From: Viola odorata
Lineage: Eukaryota; Streptophyta; Magnoliopsida; Malpighiales; Violaceae
Assembly: GCA_963691705.1 (NCBI GenBank)
Contig: OY829539.1
Location: forward strand, 2,792,501 to 2,856,500
Direction: 5' to 3'
DNA length: 64,000 bases
The position numbers and the translations under genes are program-made. Within the stretch, counting starts at the first letter, position 1; every line of letters starts with the position of its first letter. The notes beneath the pieces are model-generated. The model made no database searches. It was not told where the DNA came from and worked only from the letters and a program-made list of their open reading frames with translations. Below are positions 52,770 to 64,000 of the stretch, piece by piece.

Positions 52770-52788
52770 CCTAGTGAAGTCGCCAAAC

Positions 52789-55491
52789 TATCGAACTCCC
52801 TTTTTCGTTGAAAACGAGTTTAAGGTTTGGGACGGATGCTAAGCATAAATGGTTGCTTCGCATAATGCAATGAAGTCGCCACCCTATTTTCTAAGGTTTA
52901 GGGAACCTAATGTCATGGCATAAATAAAAAACTAAGGCTCATGTGGTCTAAACCATGGAACAAAGGTTCGAGGTCGTATTATGGACTTGGGAAGGTGTTA
53001 GGCACCCAAGTCACATCCTTAAAAAGGTTACCGGTAGAAAGGTGTTTGGAAAAACAAATTTGATATACAAAGATTTGTTTAATGATCAAAGCATGTCAAC
53101 CAATTCTTCCCACGGACTCAAGTTATTTTCCAATCATTTACATAGGCCAATGATTGAATCGTGTCAACAGAGTCCGCTTACCGAATTAGGACACTTTCCG
53201 ATTATTTAAACATTTTTTACGTGATTTGGCCCTCAAAGGTGACGTTACATCTTAGCATTTTCGTAGGGACATGTTATTTCCGATCGGGACACAAAGGACG
53301 GGGTTACCGTTTGTTCGTCATGCTAGAGCGGACGTTCCCCCTTTTCATCGAGCCATGCATGACAATCTAGTTACTAAGTGATCCTAACATAGGTAAAACT
53401 AACATTGTACCATTTTCATGAATGCAAATAACCGTGTGGGATCGAAGCCACAATGCTCACATATCAATATAGCAATTAATCTCATGGCATAAAAAGCAAA
53501 TGACGTAAACACGTAAACATGTGGGTTGATTTTAATCATGCATACAATTATATGAGTTTTTTAGCATTTTTAAATATCATGTATATAAGTAGTATTTGCG
53601 GAAAATATTGAATAAATAAAAGAGACTTAGAAGGGGTGTACTTGCGTTGCGTGATCTTGATCTACCTCGCAAATTGAAAGTATTAGCGATAATTTCGAAA
53701 ATAATAAATAAGAAAAGCGCATGCAAAAAATTTATTTAATTTATGACAAATAGGCAATTAATTAAATAAACATGGCATAAACAAATTAATTAAAGCATGC
53801 AAGCATTTAATTAAATAAAACATGGCATAAACAAATTCATTACAACATGCATTTAATTAAATAAACATGGCATAAACAAATTAATTACAACATGCATTTA
53901 ATTAAATAAACATGGCATAAACAAATTAATTAAAACATGTAAGCATTCAATTAAATAAACATGGCATAAACAAATTAATTACAATATGCATTTAATTAAA
54001 TAAGCATGGCATAAACAAATTAATTAAATCATGCAAGCATTTAATTAAATAAACATGGCATAAATAAATTAACAACTCATTTATAACATGCAAGCAATTT
54101 AATTAAACATACAAGCATACGAATATTTCATACAAAAATTGACATGGCATAAAGCATACAAATATTTCATACATATTGACGAAAATAAATGGGTCGGGCC
54201 CCACAATTTGAATTTTGGGCATTAAAAAATGGGCTTGGCACAAGCCAAGCCCAAATTTTAATTTAAAACAAAATTGGGCTTGGCTTCCTCTCCTCTTTCC
54301 CGCCAACCTTCTTCTTCTTCCTTTGGTTCTTCTTCCATTAACCCAACAGTAGCAATTTAAGTATGAAAAATTAAAACATGATTTTATACTCCCAAAACCG
54401 ACTCAATCCACACAACAGCATGCCAGCGGATCAAGCTCACGAAAACAGCAAGAAATTTTAAACAAAACAGTGGCCAATTTTAACTAGCAAAAGTAAGCTA
54501 ATTAATGTGCATATATAGCTATTAACTAGCTAGAGCAAGCAAGCGATTAAATTGAAGCAAGAGAAGCATAGCTAACATGAAAACTAAGCATGTGAGGCAA
54601 GTTTCATCAATTTATTCATGCATTAAGAGGGAAAATGAAAATTAAAGAGAGAAGCTAGGGAGAGAAACTTACCTCTCCAGGAGAGCAATTTGCCAAGAAG
54701 GTAGTGCAAGAAATAGAGATTAAGAGGAGGATTTGGTGCCCTTGATTTGTTGCTAATTGCTTGCTATTTATAGAGGAAAGAAAGATTGAAGTCGGTTTGC
54801 TTTCCTTGGCCGAGAATCGTCGGGAAGAAATATCCAAGGGTGATGATGAGCTCTAGCCGGAATAGTGAGCTAGGGGAGGGGTTTCTTGTGGCCTTGGTTG
54901 ATCGGATGGGACTTGGGGATGATCCAATTGAGGTGGAACCGAGCTGGAGGGTGAGATTGCATTGATTGTGCATTAATGTGGTATTTATCCTATTTTTGGG
55001 CACGAACGGGATATTTTGGTACGAACGAAATCGTACGAAAGTAAAAATAAATCCGAGCCGAGGGTACAACTATGTGTAGAAAAATAAGGCAAGAAAACTA
55101 ATATACAGTGAAGAAATGCGAAAGTTGATTTAACATATTTATTTTCTTTTTCGGAAGTGTCAAAACGTTCGCACGCAAAATAAATGTCCTTACGACAAAA
55201 ATTAAACGAAATTGAACGCGGTGGCGTGAAAGAGAAAATTAGCACGTAATTATCAAACAAAGAAATAGTGCGTTCAAGCCTCGGTCCTAGAAAACTTACT
55301 CGAGATCGATAGAAGTTCGCGAAAAGACAGTTAAAAATACGAAAAATTCAAAAGACGTCAAATGACGTGAAATATTAAAACAAATAGTCCATGATCAAAA
55401 ATCGATTGAAATTTGACATAAACAGGCTATTAATTCGACATGCAATAAAACGAAAAAGGTTGTGACATAAGTCAACATTCGGGTAGCAACA
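52789..55491 (-). repeat. LTR C2' (minus strand, right palindrome arm)
   Basis: About 2.7 kb; minus TATA (plus TATTTATA) at 54765-54772. Its PBS lies at 52770-52786. The R-U5 part is the partner of plus-strand LTR C2; its U3 differs from C1-type U3. Confidence 0.88.
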
Positions 55492-55564
55492 GTTGATTGA
55501 TTTGGCATGGGGGGAATTTTTGTCGACTTCCGACAATTGCGGTATCCCAGTGAAGTCGCCAAAC
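55492..55564 (-). other. PBS and short leader between C1' and C2'
   Basis: Reverse complement of 47084-47156: PBS TGGCGACTTCACTGGGATAC then about 50 bp, joined directly to a new LTR start. Confidence 0.85.
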
Positions 55565-58231
55565 TGTCACACCCCCTTTTTCGTTGAAAATGAGTTTAAG
55601 GTTCGGGACGGATGCTAAGCATAAATGGATGCTTCGCATAATGCAATGAAGTCGCCACCCTATTTTTCTAAGGTTTAGGGACCTTAAGCGTCATGGCATA
55701 AAATAAAATAAAACTAAGGCACAATTGGTCTAAACCAAAGAACGAAGGTTCGAGGTCATATTATGGACTTGGGAAGGTGTTAGGCACCCAAGTCACATCC
55801 TTAAAAAGGTTACCGGTAAAAGGTGTTTGAAAATGTTTTAGCATGTAAATTGGCCCTCAAAGGTGACGTTACATCTTAGCATATTGGTCGGGGCATGTTA
55901 TTTCCGATTGGGACACGAAGGACGGGGTTACCGTTTGTTCGTTATGCTAGAGCGGACGTTCCCCCCTTTTTATCATCGGGTCATGCATGATTAATTTATT
56001 ACTACGTGATCCTATCATGGATAAATACTAGCACAATACAAATTTAATGAAATGCAAATAACCGTGTGGGATCGAAGCCACCATGCTCATGTATCAATGC
56101 AAGCAATTAATTACAAGGCATAAAAGCGAGTGATGTAAACAAGTAAGCATGTGCGTTGATTTTATCATGCATACGAATATGATATGAGTTCTTTAACATT
56201 TTTAAATGGTGTGCAGACAATTAATGTTTGCAGAAAGCATTGAATAAATAAAAGAGGCTAGAAAGCGTACTAGCGTTGCGTGAACTTGATCAACCTTGCA
56301 AATTGAAAGTGTTAGCGATGGTTTGAAAATAAATAAATAATAAAGAGCGCATGCAAAACATTTAATTAATTTACGACAAGTAAGCAATTAATTAAATAAA
56401 ACATGGCATAGCAAATAAACAAATCATTTAAAACATGCAAGTATTTAATTAAATAGAACATGACATAAATAAATTATTTAAATCATGCAAGCATTTAATT
56501 AAATAAAACATGGCATAAATAAATTATTTATATCATGTAAGCATTTAATTAAATAAAGCACGGCATAAACAATTAATTAAATCGTGCAAGCATATAATTA
56601 TTTCATAAGATTTAAATAATGCATAAAGAAAACATAGAAACATTTCATACGATTTAAATATATCATTTAATCATACGAACATTTTAATATTATTTAAACA
56701 CAAAAATAAAAAAATATGAATGTTTTACATAATCTTGACGAAAAATAAATGGGTCGGGCCCCACATTAGAATTTTGGGCATTAAAAAATGAGCTTGGCAC
56801 AAGCCAAGCCCAAATTTTAATTTAAAACAAAGGTGGGCTGAAGTCCACCACCTTTCTTCTTTCTATTTTCCCGCCAGCACTCCTCCTTACCTTCATCTTC
56901 TTCCTCACATCGTCGGCACCATAGCCGGCGACCAAGGTGAGATTCAAACATGCCAAATCAACCCGAAAACCAACCCAAAAATACAAGCAACATAGCAGCA
57001 ATTTAACCCCATAAAAATAGCAAGGAAAATTATCATGGCAGTGGCGTTTTAATCAAAGGAAAAACAAGCTAATTAATATGCATTATGGCTATTAATTACT
57101 CAAGGCAACATGTCGTTAAATTGAGGCAAGGGAAATGAAATTGGCATAAAAACTAAGCATTTGAACCAAGTTTGAGCAACTTATTCATGCATTAAGGAAG
57201 AAAACGAAAATTAAAGAAAAGCTAGAGTGAGAAAGCTTACCTCTCTAGGAGAGTTTTGGACTAAGAAGGATGAGCAAGAAATGGTGATTAAGAGGAGATT
57301 TTGGTGCCCTTATTTCGTTGCTTGAAGCAAGCTATTTATAGAGGAAAGATCAAGGTGGAGTCGGTTTGCACATGTGGTTGCAAACCGACGGGAGAAATAT
57401 CAAGAGAATGATGATGAGCTCTAGGCCGGAATAGTGAGCTAGGGAGGGAAGCTTGTGGCCGGGTGATGAGAAATTTTTATTGTGTGGCCAAGAGTGATCT
57501 AAGTGAGTTGGAGAGGAGGTGGAGGATTTACATGCATTTATGTGGTATTTATCCTATTTTTGGGCACGAACGGGATATTTTTGGTACGAGCGAAGTCACT
57601 CGAAAATGAAAATAAACCTGAACCGAGGAAACCACGACGTGTAGAAAAATAAGACAAGAAAACTAGTATACAGTGAAGAAATGCAAAACTTGATTTAACG
57701 CATTTATTTTCTCTTTCAGAAATGTTAAAAGTTCGGACGCAAAATAAATGTCCTTACGACAAAAATTGAACAAAACTGAACTTGATGGCGTTCATGAGAG
57801 AAATAGTATGTAATTATCAAACAAAGAAATAACGCGTTCGACCCTCGGTCCCAGGAAACCTACTCGGAATCGAAAGAAGTTCGCATTAAGACAGTCGAAA
57901 CTACGAAAAACTAAAAAAGACTCGAATTGACACGGAATATTAAAAAAACTAGCCTAGGACCAAGGATACACAAAGATTTGATCTAGATAAGCTATTAAAT
58001 GCGATAAACATAAAAAATACGTAAATGCGTTTGACGAAAATCAAAAAATACGATTTAGTCGAAAATACGAGAAAAAATACGAAAAATTTAAAAGACATGA
58101 AATGACGTGAAACATTAAAACAAACAGTCCCTGATCAAAAATCGATTGAAATTTGACATAAACGGGCTATTAATGCGACATGCAATAAAACGAAAAAGAT
58201 TGTGACGTAAGTCAAGATTCGGGTAGCAACA
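55565..58231 (-). repeat. LTR C1' (minus strand, 5' LTR of C-element)
   Basis: TGTTGCTACCCGAATCTTG to GGGTGTGACA, about 2.67 kb. Minus TATA (plus TATTTATA) at 57333-57340. Near-identical in its core to LTR C1. Confidence 0.88.
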
Positions 58232-58236
58232 CCTGT
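58232..58236. other. TSD of C-element, right copy (CCTGT)
   Basis: See the left copy at 44386-44390. Confidence 0.92.
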
Positions 58237-58821
58237 CGAGACTTGGCGGTTCCACTTTAACGGCACCCTTACTAGCATCTGGCGGACACCCAATGGAAAT
58301 CAAAGGTTGTGTCGGAATGCCACCAGGAGGTTGAGCCCCCAAAGATAACGGAATTGTGGCCTGGGTGGAATGTCCCAGAGGGGTAGGAAATACTACGATT
58401 TTGGGTGGACGGTGGAATGGCTCTGAGGTGGGAGGAATAATTGAGATTCAATGTGGCTCTCTTTCCTGCTAAGATCAAAAGTGGGCCCTGTCAGTGTAGG
58501 ACCAAAAGACATATCACTTGGTCTGGCGACGCCAACTCCAGAAGTCGAGATAGCTGGCGTCATGAACTGAGGAGGCTGCCATTTCCAATTGACCCCTTCT
58601 CCGGAGAATGGTGGAGGTATGGATGAACTACCTGTGTCAGACGAAGTGGTTGCACCTATCTCTTGAGTGGAAAATGGATAAAAATCGGGTGGAAGGTCAG
58701 TGGTCGCCTCATCTCGTTCCTTTTCGGCTTGTTCGGCTCTTGCCGTAGTAACCCGAACTTGTTCTTCCAATTCCGCTACCTTTGCTTTCCATGCCTCCTC
58801 TGTTTTATCATGCTCTGCCAC
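58237..58821 (-). pseudogene. B-element gag, N-terminal part
   Basis: Starts at 58821 with GTG (VAEHDKTEEAWKAKV); the related C-element copy has ATG there, so the start codon is probably mutated. Residues 1-40 form a coiled coil; a Pro/Ser-rich segment follows. A frameshift near 58440 moves to the frame reading EPFHRPPKIVVFPTPLG, HSTQATIPLSLGAQPPGG, KGAVKVEPPSLDR, where C-element interrupts. The text continues at 44390 with LSLLEKRLRAIEG. Confidence 0.82.
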
Positions 58822-59751
58822 CTTTCGAGTTTGTAGTCTAGTCGCATGGACTTTACGAGGAATAGTTCACTTTTGGGAGCTATATTTCTAATCTGGGAAA
58901 TAAACAAGTGAAAGAAATAAAGGTAATTAATATATGTAAAATGTCATTCTGGTGTCTCCATGTTGCGAGAGGAGAGGGGTGAGCATGATAAAAGCAATAA
59001 TGCAGGCATTAAAAATTGAAAATTACAAAAATAATTGAGAAAATTATAAACAGGAAAAAAACTCAAATGAATTCCAGAAAATTTTTGCATACATGGAAAA
59101 ATTGAGGAAGAATTTACACACATGAAAAAAAAAATTTGGAAAGATTTATTGACGTGAAAAAAAATATGAAAACAGTTGCAAACGTGGAAAATATGAGAAA
59201 TCAGTTATGAAATATGGAAAATTTGAGAAATCGGTTGTGAAGAAAAAAATGAAACACAGTCACAATATACGCATTTCAATATGATACATATGTTTGGGTG
59301 ACATTGACTATTTCTATTCTGGCTGGAAGGCTCCCGGACGATACCATAAAAGTGGTCCCTCAGTAAATGGATATGTGATTGCTTACCGAAATGTAAAAGA
59401 ATCGCGGCGCTCACCCATTTAGGGGTTCAAGTCCGAGTTTAGCGTTCGTGAAAGCTTACTAGGACACGTATCCCAAGACTTCACTACTAACCTCCTAATC
59501 TTATTTGGAAATGCCCGACGATAGGGATTATGCGTGAAATTGCATATGCAATGACAGTTTATCAAAGCGAATAACAACGAATCATGTGAACAATTTATTA
59601 ACAAATAAAAACAATAATCAAGCATAAAAAAAATCATGTGATAATACAAGAATTTATCATATCAATTAAATACATGAAAAATAATTAATCATATATAAAA
59701 ATCATATAAAAAAACAAACACCTCAAAAAAAATCGACTTTGACCCTATTAG
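58822..59751 (-). other. B-element leader
   Basis: AT-rich, no gene. A degenerate repeat of GAAAAATTTGGGAAAATTT-like phrases lies at 59020-59240. Confidence 0.6.
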
Positions 59752-59769
59752 TCCCTAGTGAAGTCGCCA
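59752..59769 (-). promoter_or_regulatory. Primer-binding site of B-element
   Basis: Minus strand TGGCGACTTCACTAGGGA, Arg-tRNA type, three bases from the LTR end GTGCGATA. Confidence 0.75.
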
Positions 59770-59772
59770 AAC

Positions 59773-61928
59773 TATCGCACCCCCTTTTTGGATTTTTCCT
59801 AATGCGACGTGGGTTTGGGACGAGATGTGAGACGAAATTGGACCCATCTCACCTGATGTAATGAAGTCGTCACCCTAATTTGTTTGTAGGTTTAGGCAAC
59901 CTATTGTCATGCCATAAAAAATAAAAACTTAGGCAAAATGGGTCTGAACCCGAGAACTATGGTTCGGGGTTGTATTATGGACTCGGGAAGGTGTTAGGCA
60001 CCCGAGTCACATCCTAAAAGGCTACCGGAGTGAGAGGTGCTTAATCATGTTTAAAAAATAAAAAATCTTAATTTATGTGACCATGCCCAATGAATTAACT
60101 AAATTTTAATGATTTTACATAGTCATGCATACGAGCGTAAATGCGAAAAAGTGATGAAATAAATAAAAGAGTGAGAAACGTTTACTTGGTGAAGGGTACG
60201 GGCAGTTTTACCCTTTTTATCGGAGTTATTGGCACGAGGAGAGGATAATATTTACATGCTTGACGGTTCTTGTATGCGCATGAAAATGATTAGTTTATGC
60301 AAACATGAACAGAATAATAATTATCTAAACATTCAGAGCGCATAAAAATAAACAAGCACACGAAAAATAAATAAACAGTACAAGTGCGAAAAATAAATAG
60401 TACATGTGCGAGATATAAATAGTACATGTTTTACAAAAACATAAAATTTCGATGGGCTGAAAATTTGGGCTCGGCCCACTGGGTAGCCCAAGCTTTCCTT
60501 TACGCGCTGAGCTTGGGCTGAGGCAGCCCAAGCTTTCCTTTACGCGCTGGGCTAGAGGCCCCGCCCTTTCTTCTTCCCGCGCGCGTTGAGCGCGCTGCTC
60601 CTTGGTTTGGGCCCGCGTGGCCCAAAACCAAATTAAATGGAGAGAGTTGTTCATCATCACTGTCTTCGTGTCGCCGGGATTCCTACCGGCGACAAAGTCC
60701 CGATTAACCCACACGGAAATAGGTAAATTTTATACCAAAATGACCCTTACAAGAGCAGTAAATCAGCCAAGCAATCACAGCAATTTAATTTCCACAAAAT
60801 AATACCCAATTAAATGCAAATGGATTAAATCTTAATTAACGAAAAAACCAAAATTTGTCTGATCCTTGGAGCAATTCGTTAAAAATAATCTATGCGATTA
60901 AACCAGTGATTAAAACGAAGTGATTTTAAAGCAAAACAACAAGTTATTTGATCAAAACACAAAAGATTATTATTATTATTTTTTCTGAAAATGCTGCCGA
61001 AAACATGTAAGAAAATAAATTAAAAAGTTAAAGAGCTGAAGATTAGGATTCAACCTTTGGAGAGTGTTTTGGCTGGAGCGATAAATCTTTGGAGATTCAG
61101 CTGCTTTTTCTTGGGGTCTGATTTGGTGGTCCGAATTCAATTGGTGCAGTGATAGAGTAAGTTGATATGGGTGAAAATTAACTGCAGGAGGGCTTTTTGG
61201 TAGAGATGAGAGTGTGATGGTTTCATGAGCTCCTCCTCCCCCTCTTTTGGAGAATGTTTTGGTTTTTTATAGAGGGTGTGAGGGATGGGCAAGAATTAAT
61301 TGATGATGGGTATGGCTGCAAGGGAAAATGAGTAAAATAGAAATGGCTATGCTTTAGGCAGAGGGACGAGCGGTGAATTAATTGGTGATGGGAGTGGGTG
61401 CAAGGGAAAATTTATTTTATTCGGTTTGAGCCAATAATACAGGAAAATTTGCTTAAAACCGATGGAAATCCAAACGGAAAATACCAAAATGTGAAATAAA
61501 ATGAGATGAATGAAATGATACGAAACAAAAAAAATGTATGGCTCAAAATTAATTGATGATGGGAGTGGGTGCAAAGGAAAATTTATTTTATTCGGTTCGA
61601 GCCAATAGTACTGGAAAATTTGCTCAAAATCGATGGAAATCCAAATGAAAAATACCGAAATGTGAAATAAAAAGAGATGAATGAAATGATACGAAACAAA
61701 AAAAATGTAAAATATAGAAGTAGACGAAAATATTCGATCTATGGTTCGACCAAAAAAAAATATATTAAAATGCGTAATAAAAGGGAAAAATACAAAATGA
61801 TACGAAATGCGATGCAAATAATAAATAGTAAATAAACGTCAATAATAAATGTAAATAAGGTTAATAATATGACGAATGAAAAAAAACGGAGATGGTGTGA
61901 CGAAAATGTCAAAAATTGGGTAGCAACA
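59773..61928 (-). repeat. B-element 5' LTR
   Basis: Minus strand TGTTGCTACCCAATTTTTG to GGGGTGCGATA, 2156 bp. A minus TATA-like site is at about 61263-61271. It carries its own tandem duplication of about 169 bp (starting near 61388 and 61557), absent from the 3' LTR. Confidence 0.87.
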
Positions 61929-61930
61929 AA

Positions 61931-63205
61931 GGCCCATAGAGGAGGAAGGCGAATCTCACATCAGGGGAGAGGTCAGTTAGGGGGTACGTACCCTATTGCC
62001 CCGCCCTCGTCTTGAGACAATTTTGCATCATACAAGTAGTCCCCGCAACCTTCGGAATGACGGAATCAAGTCTCTTGCACTCAACTGAAACTCATACCCT
62101 TCGCCAATACGCAAGCGAATGGGACGAGCCATATTACCTCGAAGGACATGTGGTCCCCACCCAACGGACCAAAGAATACATACAATGGAGGGTAAACTGA
62201 ATTAACGGCAATGTTTTGCCTCATCCCGTGAATAAGAGGCCCGTGGAGGAGGAAGGTGAATCTCACATAAGGGGAGAGGTCAGTTAGGGGGTGCGTACCC
62301 TATTGCCCCGCCCTCGTCTTGAGACAGTTTTGCATCATACAAGTAGTCCCCGCAACCTTCAGAATGACGGAATCAAGTCTCTTGCACTCAACGGAAACTC
62401 ATACCCTTCGCCAATACGCAAGCGAATGGGACGAGCCATATTGCCTCGAAGGACATGTGGTCCCCACCCAACCAACCAAAGAATACATACGATGGAGGGT
62501 AAACCAAATTAACGGCAATGTTTTGCCTCATCCCGTGAATAAGAGGCCCATGGAGGAGGAAGGCGAATCTCACATCAGGGGAGAGGTCAGTTAAGGGGTG
62601 CGTACCCTATTGCCCCGCCCTCGTCTTGAGACAATTTTGCATCATACAAGTAGTCCCCGCAACCTTCGAAATGAAAAAATCAAGTCTCTTGCACTCAACG
62701 GAAAATCATACCCTTCGCCAATACGCAAGCGAATGGGACGAGCCATATTGCCTCGAAGGACATGTGGTCCCCACCCAACCGATCAAAGAATACATACGAT
62801 GGAGGGTAAACCGAATTAAAGGCAATATTTTGCCTCATCCCGTGAATAAGAGGCCCATGGAGGAGGAAGGCGAATCTCACATAAGGGGAGAGGTCAGTTA
62901 GGGGGTGCGTACCCTATTGCCCCGCCCTCGTCTTGAGACAATTTTGCATCATACAAGTAGTCCCCGCAACCTTCGGAATGACAGAATCAAGTCTCTTGCA
63001 CTCAACGGAAACTCATACCCTTCGCCAATACGCAAGCAAATGGGACGAGCCATATTGCCTCGAAGGACATGTGGTCCCCACCCAACCGACCAAAGAATAC
63101 ATACGATGGAGGGTAAATCAAATTAACGACAATGTTTTACATCATCCCGTGAATAAGAGGCCCATAGAGGAGGAACGTGAATCTCACATCTAGGGAGAGG
63201 TCAGT
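61931..63205 (+). repeat. 307-bp tandem array of a coding-derived segment, 4.1 copies
   Basis: GGCCC marks recur exactly at 61931, 62238, 62545, 62852 and 63159. Each unit encodes LRQFCIIQVVPATF, HTLRQYASEWDEPY, LEGHVVPTQPTKEYIRWRV, NGNVLPHPVNKRPMEEEGE. As 307 is not a multiple of 3, the units are in successive frames and cannot form one protein. The segment resembles upstream ORFs of Ogre-type elements or a plant-mobile-domain-like protein; I am not sure which. Confidence 0.9.
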
Positions 63206-63626
63206 TATATAGCGCACGCCCAATTGTTGGAACAATTGCGGGCAGTAAGGGGAGAACGGGATCAAGTGGCGCAAGAAATAGAGAATTTGGAGGCCAATGG
63301 ACCTAGAGCTCGAGGTGCACGGGCTAGAAAGGCGCAATAGAGATAACATCCGCATACACATGGCAAATCATAAGGTGGCCTTTGATGACTTCAAGGAGCG
63401 TTTGGGTAGTGAAATCCGCAAAAAGGAGCCATCAAGTGCCATAATCAAAGAAAAGGATTCGATAATGAAGATTTTGACCACTCTCACCAACAAAAAAGAC
63501 AAGGAAAATCGAGCATTACAAACACGAGTGGCGGTGTTGGAAGCCGAAGTAATGATGCAAAAGGGAGAGCTTGCATCATGGGAATATTTTTGTAACGAGC
63601 AAGTGGATCCTGACTTCCAAGGTTGA
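63206..63626 (+). pseudogene. Coiled-coil ORF downstream of the 307-bp array
   Basis: In frame, LEQLRAVRGERDQVAQEIEN-like text (63220-63300) runs into the 109-codon ORF at 63297: LEVHGLERRNRDNIRIHMAN, DDFKERLGSEIRKKEPSSA, TNKKDKENRALQTRVAVLEA and WEYFCNEQVDPDFQG. Helical, charged, coiled coil throughout. Following the array segment on the same strand, it looks like the C-terminal half of the same retroelement upstream ORF. No function assigned. Confidence 0.55.
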
Positions 63627-64000
63627 CGCCTTCAAAAGAATGAGCATGCACCCGGCACTCCAAAATTTTACTTTTTGCCCAATGTAATATCTAGACTGTC
63701 TACTTGCTTTTAGATGAATCTGGATAGTTGATCCAACATATATTGGTTATGTCCTTTTTGAAAAAAATCATCAATGACAAAGCTCGTAAATTATTCGGAT
63801 AAATTATGTGAGTTTTCCTTTTTCACTCTGCAAAAGATGTTAAAAGACCACTACTCCCAAACATATGACTCTCCTCAAAATCAAAACAATACCCGAAGCC
63901 AAAAAAAAACACCAACACAAAAGGCTGACCTTGGAAATAAAAGCACACTCACCAAAAAAAAAAAATTCATAACACAAGAATAGTTGTTTTAAGTTCGGTC
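63627..64000 (+). other. Downstream leader-like DNA at the window edge
   Basis: No clear gene. The last 50 bases (AAAAATTCATAACACAAGAA) resemble the minus strand of a 185-bp leader unit of C-element near 51905, so a related leader may begin here. Confidence 0.35.

Larger units (their letters stand above)
44391..58231 (-). mobile_element. C-element: rearranged Ogre/Tat-type insertion, largely a giant inverted repeat
   Basis: A 13.8 kb insertion in the gag of B-element with a perfect 5-bp TSD. Read on the minus strand: LTR C1' (58231-55565), PBS and short leader, LTR C2' (55491-52789), PBS, leader with 185-bp repeats, gag start (49851), then inverted plus-strand copies of LTR C2 (47157-49475) and LTR C1 (44844-47083), then a PPT-side internal end and the first 279 bp of a 3' LTR, ending CGTGTTCA. 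So both outer ends have TG and CA, but the 3' LTR is cut short. No pol is present. Confidence 0.85.
36209..61928 (-). mobile_element. B-element: gag-only Ogre/Tat-type retrotransposon, split by C-element
   Basis: Two LTRs in minus orientation (36209-38360 truncated at its end, and 59773-61928), an Arg-tRNA-type PBS beside the right LTR, a purine tract beside the left LTR, and a gag reading from 58821 to 43228 once C-element is removed. No protease, RT, RNase H or integrase is visible in the 4.9 kb between gag end and the 3' LTR, which instead holds tandem arrays. It therefore appears nonautonomous. The LTR start TGTTGCTACY, the TGGCGACTTCACT PBS and the gag style indicate the Ogre/Tat group. 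Confidence 0.82.

Overview
This is a repeat-rich stretch of a flowering-plant nuclear genome, most likely a eudicot and of pericentromeric or heterochromatic type. I find no intact host gene, tRNA, rRNA or prokaryotic feature. Almost everything can be assigned to transposable elements that inserted into one another; internal evidence is protein motifs, LTR pairs, target-site duplications (TSDs), primer-binding sites (PBS), TATA boxes and tandem repeats, all read by eye.

Left half (1-36 kb). An Athila-type RT scrap (1-390) and the gag/PBS/LTR end of a Tat-like element (1208-2110) precede an L1-type LINE (ORF1 with an RRM, ORF2 with endonuclease and RT). The LINE ORF2 is cut at 5129 and resumes at 32389. 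Between lies a plus-strand Ty3/gypsy element, G1 (5130-32388). Its 5' LTR is cut by a 3.3 kb solo LTR, F (5812-25241, TSD GGTAC). F in turn is cut by a 16.1 kb minus-strand Tat-lineage element, Tat-E (7304-23452, TSD ATTCC). This is a four-level nest whose order of insertion can be read directly. Right of the LINE are an LTR-like fragment, a CACTA-type terminus and AT-rich DNA.

The most interesting part is the 3' region of Tat-E. Opposite to gag-pol, on the plus strand, it carries four gene-like units in a row: D (8070-8456), C (9007-9495), A (10009-12176) and B (12847-15198). D and C have convincing TATA boxes and AATAAA signals; those of A and B are weaker. A and B are diverged paralogues of the putative gypsy-type transposon (Transposase_28-like) family with short introns that contain TACTAAC. 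D and C encode small proteins ending in acidic tails. Between this cluster and integrase lies a minisatellite whose units each contain a hairpin.

Right half (36-64 kb). B-element (36209-61928, minus strand) is an Ogre/Tat-type element with 2.2 kb LTRs, a gag, large 3' tandem arrays and no visible pol. Its gag is split at one codon by a 13.8 kb insertion, C-element (44391-58231, TSD CCTGT). C-element is mostly a large inverted repeat: LTR-leader-LTR (plus), a loop with a leader and a second gag start, then LTR-leader-LTR (minus). One of its LTRs is a recombinant with U3 of one subfamily and R-U5 of another. The window ends in a 307-bp tandem array derived from a protein-coding segment and a coiled-coil ORF.

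Most coding regions carry premature stops, many explained by C-to-T change of CGA, CAG or CAA, as expected for old methylated copies. The two LTRs of Tat-E differ at about 16 sites in 533 bp, so it is comparatively young.
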